Notes: generated from the letters alone by a model not told the origin. A stretch of 64,000 nt of DNA from Hyphomicrobium sp. CS1BSMeth3 (GCF_900117415.1 NZ_FPEI01000005.1:744001-808000); one strand, 5' to 3'; shown: positions 17,487-26,796, numbered from the stretch's first letter. Numbers and translations: made by a program.

Positions 17487-17534
17487 GCGGCGGGTGGGTC
17501 CACGCACCTCTCGGTTCTTGGATCCGCCCGCCGC
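17487..17534 (+). terminator. Long stem-loop after the 52-aa gene
   Basis: GCGGCGGGTGGGTCC (17487-17501) pairs over 15 positions, with two G-T wobbles, with GGATCCGCCCGCCGC (17520-17534); the loop is 18 nt. It starts ten bases after the stop codon. There is no T-run, so termination may be weak or the stem may protect the 3' end. Confidence 0.5.
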
Positions 17535-17589
17535 TAGAGCACGGCGACGAAGAGGCATACAGTTCACTCCAAAATAAGGGCGGCCTCAG

Positions 17590-17910
17590 ATGATGATCAT
17601 AGACGAGCACATGAGCATCGACGCCGATGCAGGCGGAGCCCCCGCTCGGGCGCTCCAGTCCAGCCTTCTTCACGAGATGGGGCGGCTCACCGCCGATCAT
17701 GACTTCATCTCGGCGTCTCTTACCCTCAGCAGCTTGCGCCGATGGCTTTGGCGTAGAACTTTCGCGGTATCTGTCGACGCAGCCGACGTCTCTCTCGCAG
17801 GAGTCGGCACGCACGAAGCGGCAATAGCCAAGGTCGAGCAGTATCTGCACGGGTCACACGAGATGAGAAGCCCTGTCGATCCTCATTCGCATCTGCCGTT
17901 CGATTTGTAG
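17590..17910 (+). CDS. Doubtful ORF, 106 aa
   Basis: An open frame starting ATGATGATC with only a weak upstream purine stretch. The translation has no recognised domain. A competing 125-codon frame runs on the other strand over 17473-17850, equally unrecognised. Codon third positions are moderately GC-rich but less so than in firm genes nearby. Kept only because the stretch would otherwise be unexplained. Confidence 0.25.
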   Translation: MMIIDEHMSIDADAGGAPARALQSSLLHEMGRLTADHDFISASLTLSSLRRWLWRRTFAVSVDAADVSLAGVGTHEAAIAKVEQYLHGSHEMRSPVDPHSHLPFDL

Positions 17911-17992
17911 GGAGGCGGAGGCGAGGCAGCGCGCGCTACACGGTTTCACATCCGTGCGGCGCGCATGCCTTTTCGATCGCCGATCCCGCACC

Positions 17993-18271
17993 TCAGGAGC
18001 AACTCTGCTCCATTCTCCAGCCCTTGATCTTGCAGACTTCGCGACCTCGCGCGTCGTAGCTGCACACGCGGACCGGAAAGCGCCGATATGAGCAGTAGGT
18101 GCCGGGCTGCAGAAAGCCTTCGTAACCCCGGAGGGGGCGATCGCTCTCGTAGGTCCACTGCTCGAAGCGCCGACCGCGCGCTTCGGCCTCATCCGAGGCG
18201 AGCAGGGTTACGCCACCGATCGCGACGGCCATGGCGGCGAGCAGCGCGCGCCTGATCACATTCTTCGACAT
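17993..18271 (-). CDS. Small exported cysteine-containing protein
   Basis: 92 aa from the ATG at 18271 (AGAGGA eight bases upstream). Signal peptide about 1-31 (LLAAMAVAIGGVTLLAS...AEA), then a basic/aromatic domain with four cysteines: GTYCSYRRFPVRVCSYDARGREVCKI and a final SCS. Cys spacing suggests two disulfides in the periplasm. No family name recognised. The long open frame that extends to 19009 is antisense/out of frame to the monooxygenase and is not real. Confidence 0.65.
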   Translation of the reverse strand: MSKNVIRRALLAAMAVAIGGVTLLASDEAEARGRRFEQWTYESDRPLRGYEGFLQPGTYCSYRRFPVRVCSYDARGREVCKIKGWRMEQSCS

Positions 18272-18404
18272 CACAATATCCTCTCTCGTGCGAGTGTTCT
18301 GTGCCGCGCCAGCAAGCCTGGCTGACAAGGCGTACTCGCAAAGAGGGACTGGCCGCTGTAACGCACGGAACAGGTAGTTGGATGAGCGGATGTCGTGGCC
18401 GATT

Positions 18405-19667
18405 TCAGCCTGCGGCCACGATCGGCGGGCGGCTGTTGAGTGTCTCGCGATCGAAGCCGGCGAGCCGCTTGTAGCCCGCCGCCGCATTCTCCAGCTCCGT
18501 GAGCGACAGCACGTCCTCGATGCGAGCGTAGCCTTGGGGCGCGCGCTCCTCGACGAGCTGCATGACCTGCTCGGGGCCATTGGCGCGATTGGCGAGCACA
18601 ATGCGCGCCGTGGCCGGATTGCGCTCGGCCGCATAGGCGGCAAGCGCCGCCGGGCCAAGCCCATGCACCCGAATTTCGCGCGTGAGCACGCGCACATCGA
18701 GAATGGCCTGCGACGCACCATTCGAGCCGATCGGATACATGGGGTGTGCGGCATCGCCGAGCAGCGTGACGCGACCGCTGCCCCAGCTCGGCAGCGGGTC
18801 GCGGTCGACCATCGGGTACTCGAAGCACGCGCGCGCCCCGCGAATAAGACCCGGCACATCGAGCCACCCGAACTGCCAGTTCTCGAAGTGCGGCAGGAAC
18901 TCATCGAGGCGGCCGGCGCGGTTCCAGTCCTCGCGCCGCCATTCGTGATCGGGGTCGTAGCGCAGCTCCGCGATCCAATTGACGAGCGCACGCCCCTCGT
19001 CCAGCGCACGGCGCGAAATGGGATAGCACACGAACTTCTGCCGCTCGTGCCCGGCCATGATCATGGTGCGGCCATCGAGATAGGGCGTGCTTTCCGTCAC
19101 GCCGCGCCAGAGGATCGCGCCATTCCACTTCGGCGGGCCTTCGTTCGGCACGAGCTGCGCTCGAAGCGTCGAGTGAATGCCGTCGCAGCCGACCAGCACC
19201 GCGCCTTCCGCCGCCTCGCGCGGCGCGCCGCTGCGCCGGTCGATGAACTCGGCCCTGATGCCCGTGGCGGTCTGCTCGAAGGAGGAGAAGTGATGTCCCG
19301 TTCGCACGGCATCGGGCCCGAGGCGATCGAGCACCGCACGATAGAGGATCATCTGCAGCTCGCCACGGTGGATCGAGAACTGCGGCCAGTTGTAGCCGGC
19401 AGCCTGCCCGCGCGGCTCCGACCAGATGGATTGCCCGCGCTTCGAGACATAAGAGAGCGTCGAGGTCGGGATGGCCGTTTCGGCGATCTCATCGGCGAGC
19501 CCGAGCTCGGTGAGCTCGCGGACGGCGTGCGGAAGCAGGTTGATGCCGACACCGAGCGGCTCGAGCTTGTCGACGCTCTCGTAGAGGCGCGCCGCGATTC
19601 CGACCTGATGCAGGCTGAGCGCCAGCGTCAGGCCGCCGATCCCCGCGCCGACTATGACGACCGCCAC
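18405..19667 (-). CDS. FAD-dependent aromatic hydroxylase-type monooxygenase
   Basis: 420 aa class A flavoprotein monooxygenase. FAD site GAGIGG at residues 7-12, the DG motif in LVGCDGIHSTLR (about 160-170) and the GD motif in GRVTLLGDAAHPMYPIGSNG (about 280-300). The group includes salicylate hydroxylase, 6-hydroxynicotinate monooxygenase and PhzS; such enzymes use NAD(P)H and O2 to hydroxylate an aromatic ring. It diverges from the racemase-family gene at 19814, suggesting joint control and possibly one degradation pathway. Substrate unknown. Confidence 0.9.
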   Translation of the reverse strand: MAVVIVGAGIGGLTLALSLHQVGIAARLYESVDKLEPLGVGINLLPHAVRELTELGLADEIAETAIPTSTLSYVSKRGQSIWSEPRGQAAGYNWPQFSIHRGELQMILYRAVLDRLGPDAVRTGHHFSSFEQTATGIRAEFIDRRSGAPREAAEGAVLVGCDGIHSTLRAQLVPNEGPPKWNGAILWRGVTESTPYLDGRTMIMAGHERQKFVCYPISRRALDEGRALVNWIAELRYDPDHEWRREDWNRAGRLDEFLPHFENWQFGWLDVPGLIRGARACFEYPMVDRDPLPSWGSGRVTLLGDAAHPMYPIGSNGASQAILDVRVLTREIRVHGLGPAALAAYAAERNPATARIVLANRANGPEQVMQLVEERAPQGYARIEDVLSLTELENAAAGYKRLAGFDRETLNSRPPIVAAG

Positions 19668-19813
19668 GGCAGTGCCTCCCTCGCAGATTTTCTTGCCGCA
19701 TAGGCAGCACAGATTTCAGCCTAGCGGAAGAGCGTACACGCCGCCCGCTCCGGCCGAGGTGGACGGTCCGTCGGCCGCGCGGCAAGATACCGGCATCCAC
19801 CGCGCAAGATTGG

Positions 19814-20569
19814 ATGCGAACCATGCCTGATGCTCTCGGATGGCGTTGCAAGCTCGGGGTCATGGCCCCCTCGACCAACACGATCGTCCAGCCCGACTTC
19901 GACGACATGCGCCCCCTGGGCGTCACGAACCACTACAGTCGCATTTTCACGCCGAACGTGAAGGCGCTGAGCAACGACTCCTTCCGTGCCGGCATCGACA
20001 CCATCGGCAGCAATGTCATGGACGCCATCCGCAGCGTGATGACGTGCGAGCCCGATTATCTCGTCATGGGGATTTCGGCCCTATCGTTCTTCGGCGGTGC
20101 GAAGGGCGCAGAGGCGTTCTCGAAGAGGATCGTCGAGGAGACCGGCCTCAAGGTCACGACAGGTAGCCAAGCGACCTCGGCCGCAATCGAAGCCATCGGC
20201 GGCATCAGGCGGATCGCGGTGCTGACGCCCTATTGGCCGGTCATGAATGCCGAGGTGAAGCGCTACTTCGAGGATGTCGGCCTGACCGTCGTCCGCGACA
20301 CCGCGCTTCAGTGCAAATCGTGGACGGGCATCGCGGAGGTGAGCACAGCCGAGTGCCGCGAGGCTATCCGCGCGCTCGACGGCGACGACGTCGATGCGAT
20401 CATCCAGGTCGGCACGAACCTCTCGATGGTCCGCTTGGCGGCCGCTGCGGAGCTCTGGCTCGGCAAGCCGGTGATCGCGATCAATACCGCCACCTACTGG
20501 CACGCGCTCCGTGCAAACGGCATTCGCGATCAGAAGGCTGGATTCGGCCGGCTGCTCGAAGCATTCTGA
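19814..20569 (+). CDS. Asp/Glu racemase-superfamily protein (maleate isomerase/arylmalonate decarboxylase-like)
   Basis: 251 aa with the family opening KLGVMAPSTNTIVQPD and the closing IAINTATYWHALRANGI. In maleate cis-trans isomerases two cysteines act as acid and base, in contexts like ACTSGS and SCTNL. Here the matching places read MGISALSFFGG and QVGTNLSMVRL, so both cysteines appear replaced. The only cysteines left are in VMTCEPD, ALQCKSW and TAECRE plus one in the N-terminal WRCK. Activity may differ from isomerisation. An ATG at 19823 is an alternative start; neither has a strong ribosome site. Confidence 0.82.
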   Translation: MRTMPDALGWRCKLGVMAPSTNTIVQPDFDDMRPLGVTNHYSRIFTPNVKALSNDSFRAGIDTIGSNVMDAIRSVMTCEPDYLVMGISALSFFGGAKGAEAFSKRIVEETGLKVTTGSQATSAAIEAIGGIRRIAVLTPYWPVMNAEVKRYFEDVGLTVVRDTALQCKSWTGIAEVSTAECREAIRALDGDDVDAIIQVGTNLSMVRLAAAAELWLGKPVIAINTATYWHALRANGIRDQKAGFGRLLEAF

Positions 20570-20603
20570 CCGGCGCTTCGAGCAGCCGCTGCAATCTCGA
20601 CCC

Positions 20604-20813
20604 CTACTGCTTCGGGGTCTCCGTCGGCGGCGCAGCTTCCGTGGCCGCGGGCGGAGCCGGCTGCGCACCAGGCGGCGCAACCGGCTGGACTGTCGGCGCC
20701 GTCGCGGCGGGCGGCGTTATCGGCGTTTGCTCCTCGGGGAGCGGCACCGCGTACCAGGCCAGAGCCAGGGCCAGCACGACAGCCGCGATCAAAAGCGCGG
20801 TTCTGTTCATCAT
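20604..20813 (-). CDS. Small membrane-anchored or exported Pro/Ala-rich protein
   Basis: 69 aa from the ATG at 20813, with AAGGA upstream. One N-terminal hydrophobic helix (ALLIAAVVLALALAWYAV) and a low-complexity tail rich in Pro, Ala, Thr and Gln (PITPPAATAPTVQPVAPPGA). Likely a periplasm-facing anchored tail. No family recognised. Its 3' end faces that of the racemase-family gene. Confidence 0.55.
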   Translation of the reverse strand: MMNRTALLIAAVVLALALAWYAVPLPEEQTPITPPAATAPTVQPVAPPGAQPAPPAATEAAPPTETPKQ

Positions 20814-20983
20814 GTGGATTCCTTCCCTGTCGTTAGAGCGGCGCACGACGCCGCGTCCTCGGATGCCGGAGATGGCCGACACATGAGCGCCGGACCATTT
20901 GTCCGGACGGCCAACCTTCGCGCCTCATGCGACTATAGCATGACCATCGAGTGAGGATTGCGTGGCACGCAGGTGTGACGCGC

Positions 20984-22084
20984 TCAAGCCGAGCGCGGTG
21001 CGAGCCGCGTTACGTGCCCCATCTTGCGGCCCGGCCGCGCCTCGCGCTTGCCGTAGAGATGCAAACAGAGGTCACGATCGGCCGCGAGCGCGGGCCAGTC
21101 ATCGGCGTCATGACCGATCAGATTGCGCATCTCGGCGTCGCTGTGCCGCGCCGTCGAGCCGAGCGGCCAACCGGTGATGGCGCGGATGTGGTTCTCGAAC
21201 TGCGACACCGCGCAGGCATCCATGGTCCAGTGGCCGGAGTTGTGCACGCGCGGCGCGATCTCGTTGACGAGCAGCGGCGTCGCGGACTGCTCCCCGAGAT
21301 AGAACATCTCGACGCCGAGCACGCCGACATAGTCGAGCGCCGTCGCGATATGTCCCGCGACGTTGCACGCCTGAGCCTCGATAACCGCGGGCACACCTGA
21401 CGGCACGAGCGAACGGCGCAGGATGCCGCCCTCGTGCGTGTTGCGGGGGGCATCGTAGCAGGCGAGGCTGCCGTCGAGCGCGCGCACGGCAAGCACCGAT
21501 ATCTCGAAAGCGAAATCGATCCGGCGCTCCAGCACCGCCGGCACGCTGCCGAGGGAGGCGAAGGCGGCTGCGAGGTCGTCGGGACCAGCTACGCCCGCCT
21601 GACCTTTGCCGTCGTAGCCGAGCCGCGACGTTTTCAGGATGCCCGGCACCTTCCAGTCCGCCATCGTCTTCGACGCTGCGGCGAGATCGCCCGCGTCGCG
21701 GATCGCGGCGAACGGCGCGACAGGAATGCCGAGATCGGAGATGAAGGCCTTCTCGGTGCTGCGATCCTGCGCGACACGGAGCGCCTGCGGCCCCGGCCGC
21801 ACAGGTACGCGACGCGCGAGATGCTCGGCCGCGATCACCGGCACGTTCTCGAACTCGTAGGTCACGACATCGACGGCGCGCGCGAACTCGTCGAGACGCG
21901 CGAGATTGTCGTAGGGCCCGATGAGATGGCTCGCCGCGATGTCCAGCGCCGGCCCCCAGTCATCGGAGTAGACGGCCGAGCGGAAGCCGAGCTCGGCTGC
22001 GGCCTGCACGAGCATCTTGGCGAGCTGGCCGCCGCCAAGAATGCCGATCACGCTGTGCGGGGCGAGCGGCGCTGCTGCCGTCAT
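20984..22084 (-). CDS. purK: N5-carboxyaminoimidazole ribonucleotide synthase
   Basis: ATP-grasp enzyme of 366 aa that carboxylates aminoimidazole ribonucleotide with bicarbonate and ATP in de novo purine synthesis. Visible family marks: N-terminal [41 protein letters not shown], the ATP-grasp [20 protein letters not shown] and NLIG. It overlaps the purE stop by four bases (ATGA) and forms the usual purE-purK pair. Confidence 0.97.
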   Translation of the reverse strand: MTAAAPLAPHSVIGILGGGQLAKMLVQAAAELGFRSAVYSDDWGPALDIAASHLIGPYDNLARLDEFARAVDVVTYEFENVPVIAAEHLARRVPVRPGPQALRVAQDRSTEKAFISDLGIPVAPFAAIRDAGDLAAASKTMADWKVPGILKTSRLGYDGKGQAGVAGPDDLAAAFASLGSVPAVLERRIDFAFEISVLAVRALDGSLACYDAPRNTHEGGILRRSLVPSGVPAVIEAQACNVAGHIATALDYVGVLGVEMFYLGEQSATPLLVNEIAPRVHNSGHWTMDACAVSQFENHIRAITGWPLGSTARHSDAEMRNLIGHDADDWPALAADRDLCLHLYGKREARPGRKMGHVTRLAPRSA

Positions 22085-22575
22085 GGTCCTTCCGGCGCCT
22101 CGGGAATGCTCGCCGTCTGGCGGGCGCGCCAGGCGTCGAGACGCGCGGCAAGCGCGGCATCGGAGATGGCGAGGATCTGGGCGGCGAGGATGCCGGCGTT
22201 CGCGGCACCGGGCTCGCCGATCGCGAGCGTGCCCACCGGAATGCCCGCCGGCATCTGCACGATCGAGAGCAGGCTGTCCTGACCGGAGAGCGCGCTCGTC
22301 TTGATGGGCACGCCGAGAACGGGGAGCGGCGTCATCGAGGCCGTCATGCCGGGGAGGTGCGCGGCGCCGCCCGCGCCCGCGATGATGACCTTGAAGCCGG
22401 CCTCGCGCGCCTTGTGCGCGAAGTCATAGAGGCGCTTGGGCGTGCGGTGGGCCGAAATGACCTTGGCCTCGTAGCTGACGCCCAGCTCGTCCAGAACCTC
22501 GGCGGCGCGTTTCATGGTCGGCCAGTCCGATCGGCTGCCCATGATGATCGCCACGTCTGCCGCCGCCCCGGCCAT
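22081..22575 (-). CDS. purE: N5-carboxyaminoimidazole ribonucleotide mutase
   Basis: 164 aa class I PurE, which moves the carboxyl group made by PurK to C4 of the imidazole. Motifs [31 protein letters not shown] and the C-terminal helix are intact. Starting at 22575 (GAGG seven bases upstream) gives the family's normal length; the frame stays open another 27 codons with no support. Confidence 0.96.
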   Translation of the reverse strand: MAGAAADVAIIMGSRSDWPTMKRAAEVLDELGVSYEAKVISAHRTPKRLYDFAHKAREAGFKVIIAGAGGAAHLPGMTASMTPLPVLGVPIKTSALSGQDSLLSIVQMPAGIPVGTLAIGEPGAANAGILAAQILAISDAALAARLDAWRARQTASIPEAPEGP

Positions 22576-22686
22576 TTCCCGCCTCTTTCGCTCTCGTTGG
22601 CAAAAAAGAGAAACTATTGATCCACCCCCGCCGCCGCAAGCGCCCCCGCTCGGCATGGTTGTGGACGATCGGCCCGCCCCGAGGGG

Positions 22687-22860
22687 TCAGGCGATGATGT
22701 CAGGGGTGATCTGGTCCTCGAGGGCGGTAATCCGGTCCTTCAGCAGGAGCTTCTGCTTCTTGAGCCGTTTGATCGTGACCTGGTCGTTCGAATGCTCCGC
22801 CTCGAGGCGCACGATCTGCTCGTCGAGGTCGCGATGCTCCGCGCGAAGCACCGCCAGCAT
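22687..22860 (-). CDS. DUF465/YdcH-family small coiled-coil protein
   Basis: 57 aa, almost entirely a charged helix: LRAEHRDLDEQIVRLEAE, then IKRLKKQKLLLKDRITALED. This is the typical DUF465 pattern (EHR.LD..I..LE, LKK.KL.LKD.I) and length. Function unknown; such proteins are often near housekeeping genes in alphaproteobacteria. GAGG precedes the ATG at 22860. The much longer open frame reaching 24390 is antisense to real genes. Confidence 0.8.
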   Translation of the reverse strand: MLAVLRAEHRDLDEQIVRLEAEHSNDQVTIKRLKKQKLLLKDRITALEDQITPDIIA

Positions 22861-23061
22861 CTCGCGGACCTCGCGTTCGTCTGGTCGTTGCGTCAATGGG
22901 CTCTGCTCCGCTAGTCCGTGGCCGAACAGTGCTTCGGCATATCCCTGGAGACGTCTCGGCGCAAGTCGGGCGTTGTGCGGCGCCGGTAGCCCTTGCGCAC
23001 GGTGAGCCCAGGCGGCCATTCTCGGCGCCATGAGACCGGGGGCAACATTAAGGATTGATGG

Positions 23062-23403
23062 ATGAACGCGGGGCGAGGGGTGGGGTTGCTCGGTGCGACA
23101 ATGGTTGCCCTGTGGTTTGGCGCCGGGTCGGCCTCGGCCAACGATGACATCGCGAAGGGGCGCGCCCTTGCGGAGCGCCTCTGCGCGCGCTGCCATATGG
23201 TGGCGGGACAGGGCGAGAAGCGGGCAGCCAATGAGATCCCCGGCTTTGCCGCCGTGGCGCGGCGACGCAACCAGACGTCCGAGGGCATCGTCGCCTGGCT
23301 GCGGAGCATCCCGCCGATGATGCCGAACCATCATCTGAGCCAGGACGAGATGTATGCGCTTGCCGCCTTCATCATGACGCTCGGCGAGGGGGCGAAGCGC
23401 TGA
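23062..23403 (+). CDS. Small c-type cytochrome
   Basis: 113 aa with a signal peptide (ending GSASAN), one CARCH haem motif (ERLCARCHMVAGQGEKR) and a probable methionine ligand in IPPMMPNHHLSQDEMYALAAFI. AAGGA is seven bases upstream of the ATG. It belongs to the same small cytochrome type as the one at 15871-16206. Periplasmic electron transfer; no oxidase or dehydrogenase partner adjacent. Confidence 0.88.
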   Translation: MNAGRGVGLLGATMVALWFGAGSASANDDIAKGRALAERLCARCHMVAGQGEKRAANEIPGFAAVARRRNQTSEGIVAWLRSIPPMMPNHHLSQDEMYALAAFIMTLGEGAKR

Positions 23404-23487
23404 GCGGGCGCCGGGATTGCTGACAACCGTCCGCGCCTCTGCAATGCTCGCCGGCAACGAAATGACGCGCTCGGGAGGAATCGGACC

Positions 23488-24264
23488 ATGCCGCGCTTCG
23501 CCGCCAATCTCTCGTTCATGTTCCTGGAAGTGCCGTTTCTCGACCGCTTCGAGGCTGCGGCCAAGGCGGGCTTCCGCGCCGTCGAGTTCCTCTTTCCCTA
23601 CGAGAACCAGCCCGAGGAGATCGCCGCGCGGCTGAAAGCCAACGGCCTCACTCAGGCGCTCTTCAATCTGCCGCCGGGCGACTGGACCAAGGGCGAGCGC
23701 GGTCTTGCCGCCATTCCCGGCCGCGAGGCCGAGTTCGAGCAGGCCGTGGCGATGGCGCTGCGCTATGCCGAGGCAACGGGATGCCGGCGCATTCATGCCA
23801 TGCCGGGACTGCGCCATCACGGCGCCGAGCGGCGCACATACGTCGCCAACCTGAAGCGCGCTGCGCGGCTCGCGGCGAAGGACGATGTCGACGTGATCAT
23901 CGAGCCGATCAACACGCGCGACATTCCGGGCTTCTTCCTGAACACGACGGGTGAAGCGCGCGCGGTCATCTACGAAGTGGGCGAGCCGAACCTCGGCCTT
24001 CAGTTTGACCTCTATCACCGCCAGATCCAGGAAGGCGACACGGCGATGGCCATCCGCGAGTTCGGCCACCTCGCCCGCCACTACCAGATCGCGAGCCCGC
24101 CGGACCGCGGCGAGCCGGATGATGGGGAAATGAACTACGCTTTCCTTTTCCGGGAGATCGACGCGACGGGCTTCTCGGGTTATGTCGGCTGCGAGTACAA
24201 GCCGCGCAGGGGCACGGTCGAAGGGCTCGGGTGGGCCGCAAAGTGCGGCGTCACGCTCGGTTGA
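23488..24264 (+). CDS. hyi: Hydroxypyruvate isomerase / 2-oxo-tetronate isomerase family (TIM barrel)
   Basis: 258 aa xylose-isomerase-like barrel. Family signatures: [19 protein letters not shown] at the N-terminus, the metal-site glutamate in [29 protein letters not shown] and [10 protein letters not shown] near the C-terminus. Converts hydroxypyruvate to tartronate semialdehyde, or 2-oxo-tetronate to 3-oxo-tetronate in the OtnI branch; the sequence alone does not separate these. GGGAGGAA lies seven bases before the start. Confidence 0.9.
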   Translation: MPRFAANLSFMFLEVPFLDRFEAAAKAGFRAVEFLFPYENQPEEIAARLKANGLTQALFNLPPGDWTKGERGLAAIPGREAEFEQAVAMALRYAEATGCRRIHAMPGLRHHGAERRTYVANLKRAARLAAKDDVDVIIEPINTRDIPGFFLNTTGEARAVIYEVGEPNLGLQFDLYHRQIQEGDTAMAIREFGHLARHYQIASPPDRGEPDDGEMNYAFLFREIDATGFSGYVGCEYKPRRGTVEGLGWAAKCGVTLG

Positions 24265-24364
24265 GCCGGCGCCGCCGAGACCAAACGTCCGACCGCGGGC
24301 TTCAAACTTTCGACACCTTGGCGTCGCACAGCCTCCAAGGGATCTTCCGGGGACGGGCGAAATA

Positions 24365-25732
24365 ATGTCTGGCACGACGATGAAGCGCACGCTGACGCGG
24401 CGGACGGCCCTTCAGTTGGGTAGCGCTGCGGCACTCGCGCCGGCGCTGGCACCTATGCTGCCGGCGTTCGCGCAGCAGCCGCCGTCGCGCGGACCGCTGC
24501 AGGTGGACATCGACCAGGCCAACCTGCGCCCGCGACCGATCGCCATTCCGCCCTTCCTCGGCGAGGATCCGCGATTTGCCGCCGATGTGTCAGGCGTCGT
24601 CACGGCGGACCTCGAAAGCTCCGGCCTCTTCCAGCCCCTCGATCCGCAGGGCTTCATCGAGCGGATCAACGACCTGAACGCCGCGCCGCGTTTCGCCGAC
24701 TGGCGCAGCATCGGCGCCGAGGCGCTGGTCGTCGGGCGCGTTTCTCAGATGCCGGACGGGCGCGTCAGGGCCGAGTTCCGGCTCTGGGATGTCGTGCTCG
24801 GCAAGCAGGTGACCGGCCAGCAGTTTACGACCGCGGCGGCGAACTGGCGCCGCGTCGGCCACATCATTGCGGATCAGGTCTGGGAGAAGCTGACGCTCGA
24901 GAAGGGCTACTTCGACTCGCGCATCGTCTTCATCGACGAGACGGGACCGAAGCAGAAGCGCGTCAAGCGGCTCGCCATCATGGACCAGGACGGCTTCAAC
25001 GTCCGCATGTTGAGCCAGGGCGGCGAGCTCGTGCTGACGCCGCGCTTCAGCCCTTCGACGCAGGAAATCACGTACATGTCCTACGGCGCGGGCTCGCAGC
25101 CGCGCGTCGTGATGCTCAACATCGAGACCGGCCAGCGCAGCGTCGTCGGCGATTTCCCCGGCATGACCTTCGCGCCGCGCTTCTCGCCCGATGGGCAGCG
25201 CATCATCATGAGCCTCCAGCAGGAGGGCGACAGCTCCATCCTCGAGATGGACCTGCGCAACCGTCAGATCCGGCGGCTCACGCAAGGGCGCGCGATCGAT
25301 ACGGGACCTTGCTACGCGCCCGATGGTCGCCAAGTCGTGTTCGAGTCCGACCGCGAGGGCCACCAGGCGCTGTACGTCATGGGATCGGACGGGAGTGCGC
25401 CGCGTCGCATCAGCCTTGGCGAAGGACGTTACTCGACCCCGGTCTGGTCGCCGCGCGGCGACTACATCGCGTTCACGAAGCAGCTCTCGGGGCGCTTCCT
25501 GATCGGCGTCATGCGCACGGACGGCTCAGGCGAGCGCGTGCTCACCGACGGCTATCACAACGAAGGGCCGACCTGGGCCCCCAACGGCCGCTTCCTGATG
25601 TTCTTCCGGGAGCAGCAAGGAGCCAACGGAGGCGCGCGGATCTACTCCATCGATCTCACCGGTCGGAACGAGCGAGTGATTCGCACACCGTCCTTCGCTT
25701 CCGACCCGGCATGGTCGCCGCTGCTCCGCTGA
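24365..25732 (+). CDS. tolB: Tol-Pal system beta-propeller protein TolB
   Basis: 455 aa periplasmic part of the Tol-Pal envelope machine, which supports outer-membrane constriction at division. A signal peptide with paired arginines ([13 protein letters not shown]) and an Ala-rich core ends near AFAQQ. An N-terminal domain (about 40-170) precedes a six-blade WD40-like propeller with repeats such as [24 protein letters not shown] and WAPNGRFL. The start at 24365 is chosen for the complete signal; 24380 is an alternative. tolQRA and pal, usually neighbours, are absent from this window. Confidence 0.95.
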   Translation: MSGTTMKRTLTRRTALQLGSAAALAPALAPMLPAFAQQPPSRGPLQVDIDQANLRPRPIAIPPFLGEDPRFAADVSGVVTADLESSGLFQPLDPQGFIERINDLNAAPRFADWRSIGAEALVVGRVSQMPDGRVRAEFRLWDVVLGKQVTGQQFTTAAANWRRVGHIIADQVWEKLTLEKGYFDSRIVFIDETGPKQKRVKRLAIMDQDGFNVRMLSQGGELVLTPRFSPSTQEITYMSYGAGSQPRVVMLNIETGQRSVVGDFPGMTFAPRFSPDGQRIIMSLQQEGDSSILEMDLRNRQIRRLTQGRAIDTGPCYAPDGRQVVFESDREGHQALYVMGSDGSAPRRISLGEGRYSTPVWSPRGDYIAFTKQLSGRFLIGVMRTDGSGERVLTDGYHNEGPTWAPNGRFLMFFREQQGANGGARIYSIDLTGRNERVIRTPSFASDPAWSPLLR

Positions 25733-26114
25733 GAGCCCTCCAAAACCGTATTCGGATCGTTTTCGCCGTTCAAATAGCCTGCATTTCGCCAACTCATGCT
25801 CGCTGAACCCCTTTCCAGTGTCATTTTCGCATCTCTGACGGCACAAAACATCCACAGATGCTTCGCCGTATCTTGATCTGAACACCGCTCATAAGTACCC
25901 AGAATAGGGCGACTGCCGCGTCCAAAGATTGGGCCGTAACAGTGCCGTCATTCGTGACGCCTGGGGGGGATTCCAATTGCGGTCGTGGCCATTGGGACAT
26001 GCGCGCACCCTAGTGTCGTATGCGCCAATGAGCGTGGCGCCAATGCGCCGGTGACGGAGCAGGGTCTGCGTTGAGAGTTGATCCCATCACGGGGTTTTCT
26101 AGGGGAGACTGACT
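25733..26114 (+). other. Intergenic region without recognised gene
   Basis: About 380 bp between tolB and the small lipoprotein gene. Some A/T-rich sequence (25740-25900) but no reading frame with a ribosome site and no strong hairpin. It should hold the promoter of the lipoprotein gene; no confident -35/-10 pair picked out. Confidence 0.4.
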
Positions 26115-26246
26115 ATGAAGAGTGCTATCGTTCTTGCCACGGTTATCGCGGCCGTTGCTCTTGGCGCGTGCCGCAAGGAAGTGGCCCACGAGTCCTACAA
26201 GCTCGGCGCGGGCGATGTTGCGCCTGTTACGCAGCAGGTCCGCTAA
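26115..26246 (+). CDS. Very small lipoprotein (43 aa)
   Basis: ATG at 26115 with AGGGGAG eight bases upstream. Signal MKSAIVLATVIAAVALGAC ends in lipobox LGAC, so the mature protein would be a lipid-anchored peptide of 25 residues starting at Cys19: RKEVAHESYKLGAGDVAPVT and a short end. Entericidin-like in size, but no family certain. A compact hairpin follows the stop codon. Confidence 0.6.
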   Translation: MKSAIVLATVIAAVALGACRKEVAHESYKLGAGDVAPVTQQVR

Positions 26247-26257
26247 CTGACCCTATT

Positions 26258-26287
26258 CCGGGGTTTCCGTTTAACGGACCATCCCGG
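26258..26287 (+). terminator. Hairpin after the small lipoprotein gene
   Basis: Outer arms CCGGG (26258-26262) and CCCGG (26283-26287) enclose TCCGTT/AACGGA (26266-26278). It begins 12 bases after the stop codon. No T-run follows directly, so it is a weak terminator candidate. Confidence 0.4.
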
Positions 26288-26450
26288 TATTCGGACAGCA
26301 TCGAAGCCGCATTGTTTGCCTCCGGGCGCTCAGTGCGGCTTTGTTGCATTTGGAGCCGCGTTTCGAATGCGCGGAGATTGGGCCAAACGCGCTTCCGCAT
26401 CGGCCCAAAATTAAAACAGGCAGTTTGGATTTGATTGGAGCGCTTCGCGC

Positions 26451-26705
26451 TCAGGCCGTAGCGCCACCGCCCAGAGTGGGCAGCCGTCCGCGCAGCCGTG
26501 CACCGAAAGCCAGCACGGGAGCCAGCAACTCGATGCGGCGGATGTCGAGGCGGTCAGTCTGGGAGATCACGGCAGGAAGATTGCCCGAGGCCGGCACATC
26601 TGCGCGCCGTGCGATGGGATCGCGATCCACACCTGGGTCGTCATCCGGGGCCGCCATAGCGAACCCGGCAGCCAATGCAGCGCGATGCAGTCGTTCGATA
26701 CTCAT
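26451..26705 (-). CDS. Hypothetical protein, 84 aa
   Basis: From the ATG at 26705, with GAGG eight bases upstream. It opens with a helix (IERLHRAALAAGFAMAAP), then a Asp/Pro/Arg-rich middle and a final Arg/Gly-rich part. No domain recognised. A leader of about 200 nt separates it from a sigma-54-like sequence at 26912-26927. Composition resembles coding DNA but the call is tentative. Confidence 0.4.
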   Translation of the reverse strand: MSIERLHRAALAAGFAMAAPDDDPGVDRDPIARRADVPASGNLPAVISQTDRLDIRRIELLAPVLAFGARLRGRLPTLGGGATA

Positions 26706-26796
26706 GTCGCCGACCTCGCTTGACCACCACCGGACCACAACGCGATCCAGGGCCGACCCTCGATGTCCTGCAGAGGCCTGCACCTTCACAGAACAT

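Noticed and set aside
17473-17850. 125-codon minus-strand frame opposite the doubtful ORF at 17590
   Set aside because: It runs across the stem-loop after the 52-aa gene, has no ribosome site and no recognisable domain.
22861-24390. Long minus-strand open frame continuing upstream of the DUF465 gene
   Set aside because: Its upstream part is antisense to the cytochrome c and hydroxypyruvate isomerase genes; only the final 57 codons look like a real protein.
26005-26020. CCTAGTGTC near 26010 as a second copy of the 190-bp palindrome
   Set aside because: Only a few bases match and no hairpin partner is nearby.
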